Below, piece by piece: positions 63,443 to 64,000 of a stretch of DNA of 64,000 nt; position 1 is the stretch's first letter; every line of letters starts with the position of its first letter. Source of the DNA: Roseibium sp. MMSF_3412. Its GTDB lineage: Bacteria > Pseudomonadota > Alphaproteobacteria > Rhizobiales > Stappiaceae. The translations under genes were made by a program, and so were the position numbers. The stretch is taken from assembly GCF_030733265.1 (NCBI RefSeq), contig NZ_JASHJI010000006.1:1-64000 (forward strand). Direction: 5' to 3'. The notes under the pieces were generated by a model. That model was not told the origin of the DNA. It ran no database searches and saw only the letters and a list, made by a program, of their open reading frames with translations.

Positions 63443-64000
63443 CTACCCTTTATCCGCAATCCGCCCCTGATCCAGCACGACGCGATGGTCGAATTCGGCC
63501 GCAATTTCCCCGTTTGAGGTCCCGTAAAGGAACGTTTTTCCGGACAGGAACTCACGCAAAGCATCGCGCAGCGTCTTGTCTTCTTCGGTCAATCCCGTTG
63601 CAATATCATCCAAAATTGTAATCTTTGCGTTCTTCAGAAGACCGCGCACCAACGCAATCCGGCGGCGCTGGTTTGCCGAAAGACGCGAGCCGGAAACACC
63701 GACATGATACCCGAACCCGGCATAGATGATCGGGTGCCGCAGTCCCGTTTCCTCTACAATGGTCCGTATCACGTCATCAATGCGGCGACGTGCATCGCGC
63801 CGGTCGACGCGCGCCCGTCCGAACAGAAGATTGTCTTCGATGGTCAGAGGCGGCAGATAGACATCCGGATCAAAGGCGACAAAACTGTCGCTGTCCTTGA
63901 CCACGCCATCGAGAAACTGTTTGCGGGCTGCTATGATTTCGTCGCGAAGCGCGTCCGTCATGACACCGAGACGGTGCCGGGCCGGAACGAGCTTGAAGGC
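63443..64000 (-). CDS. ABC transporter ATP-binding protein, partial
   Basis: At least 185 residues; the frame is open to the right edge (AFKLVPARHRLGV precedes the ATG at 63961), so the gene starts outside. It holds the Q-loop region (YLPPLTIEDNLLFGRA), a degenerate signature (GSRLSANQRRRIALVRGLLK), Walker B (AKITILDDIA with D, not the usual E) and a late switch region without a His (YGTSNGEIAAE). Loss of the Walker B Glu and switch His suggests weak ATPase activity. It forms a cluster with the cNMP and MBL genes. Confidence 0.85.
   Translation of the reverse strand, partial: AFKLVPARHRLGVMTDALRDEIIAARKQFLDGVVKDSDSFVAFDPDVYLPPLTIEDNLLFGRARVDRRDARRRIDDVIRTIVEETGLRHPIIYAGFGYHVGVSGSRLSANQRRRIALVRGLLKNAKITILDDIATGLTEEDKTLRDALREFLSGKTFLYGTSNGEIAAEFDHRVVLDQGRIADKG

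Overview
The window looks like a chromosomal segment of a marine-type alphaproteobacterium of the Hyphomicrobiales (Rhizobiales), possibly a Roseibium/Labrenzia/Stappia relative. This is inferred from high GC, the style of gatB, fliK plus an FlhB-tail protein, DUF930, DUF2147, soxR and a class III adenylate cyclase, and from Rhizobiales-type small proteins. I could not run any database comparison, so the genus is only a guess.

Positions 1 to about 35,640 form an accessory region that ends at a tRNA-Ser(GCU) gene whose 3' end faces it. It holds (i) a DUF2235-type hydrolase and a companion of unknown function; (ii) a large Sec-signal Rhs protein with a small RNase-like tip, its immunity gene, and a displaced orphan tip plus immunity gene; (iii) a type II secretion (gsp) cluster D, K, prepilin peptidase, G, J, I, F, E, L, M, C whose genes switch strand three times and which carries two miniature mobile elements; (iv) an SpvB/TcB-like protein, a middle Rhs protein and a terminal Rhs protein with an AHH nuclease tip, which read as one ancestral Tc/Rhs shell cut into three separately secreted chains; and (v) a second copy of the terminal Rhs with a different tip and immunity gene. 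Rhs, promoter and immunity-gene fossils lie between these genes.

All five intact Rhs/SpvB proteins start with a Sec-type signal peptide, and they flank a nearly complete T2SS. No type VI, type VII or two-partner secretion genes are visible. The leading hypothesis is a polymorphic-toxin island whose Rhs effectors reach the periplasm by Sec and leave through the neighbouring T2SS.

Positions 35,670 to 64,000 look like ordinary core or variable chromosome. They hold an ATP-grasp protein, a sulfatase/phosphonate-ester hydrolase, DUF930, Sel1-like, alpha/beta hydrolase, DUF2147, GNAT and GT39 genes, and an amino-acid ABC transporter without an ATPase gene. They are followed by a GFA protein, gatB, fliK and an FlhB-tail gene, small zinc-ribbon and DUF6455 proteins, YjhX, and soxR with a perfect operator in front of a VOC gene. 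The end of the window holds a cupin, an HlyD-type pair, an SDR, an adenylate cyclase, a LuxR regulator, and an MBL/cNMP-binding/ABC cluster that runs off the right edge.
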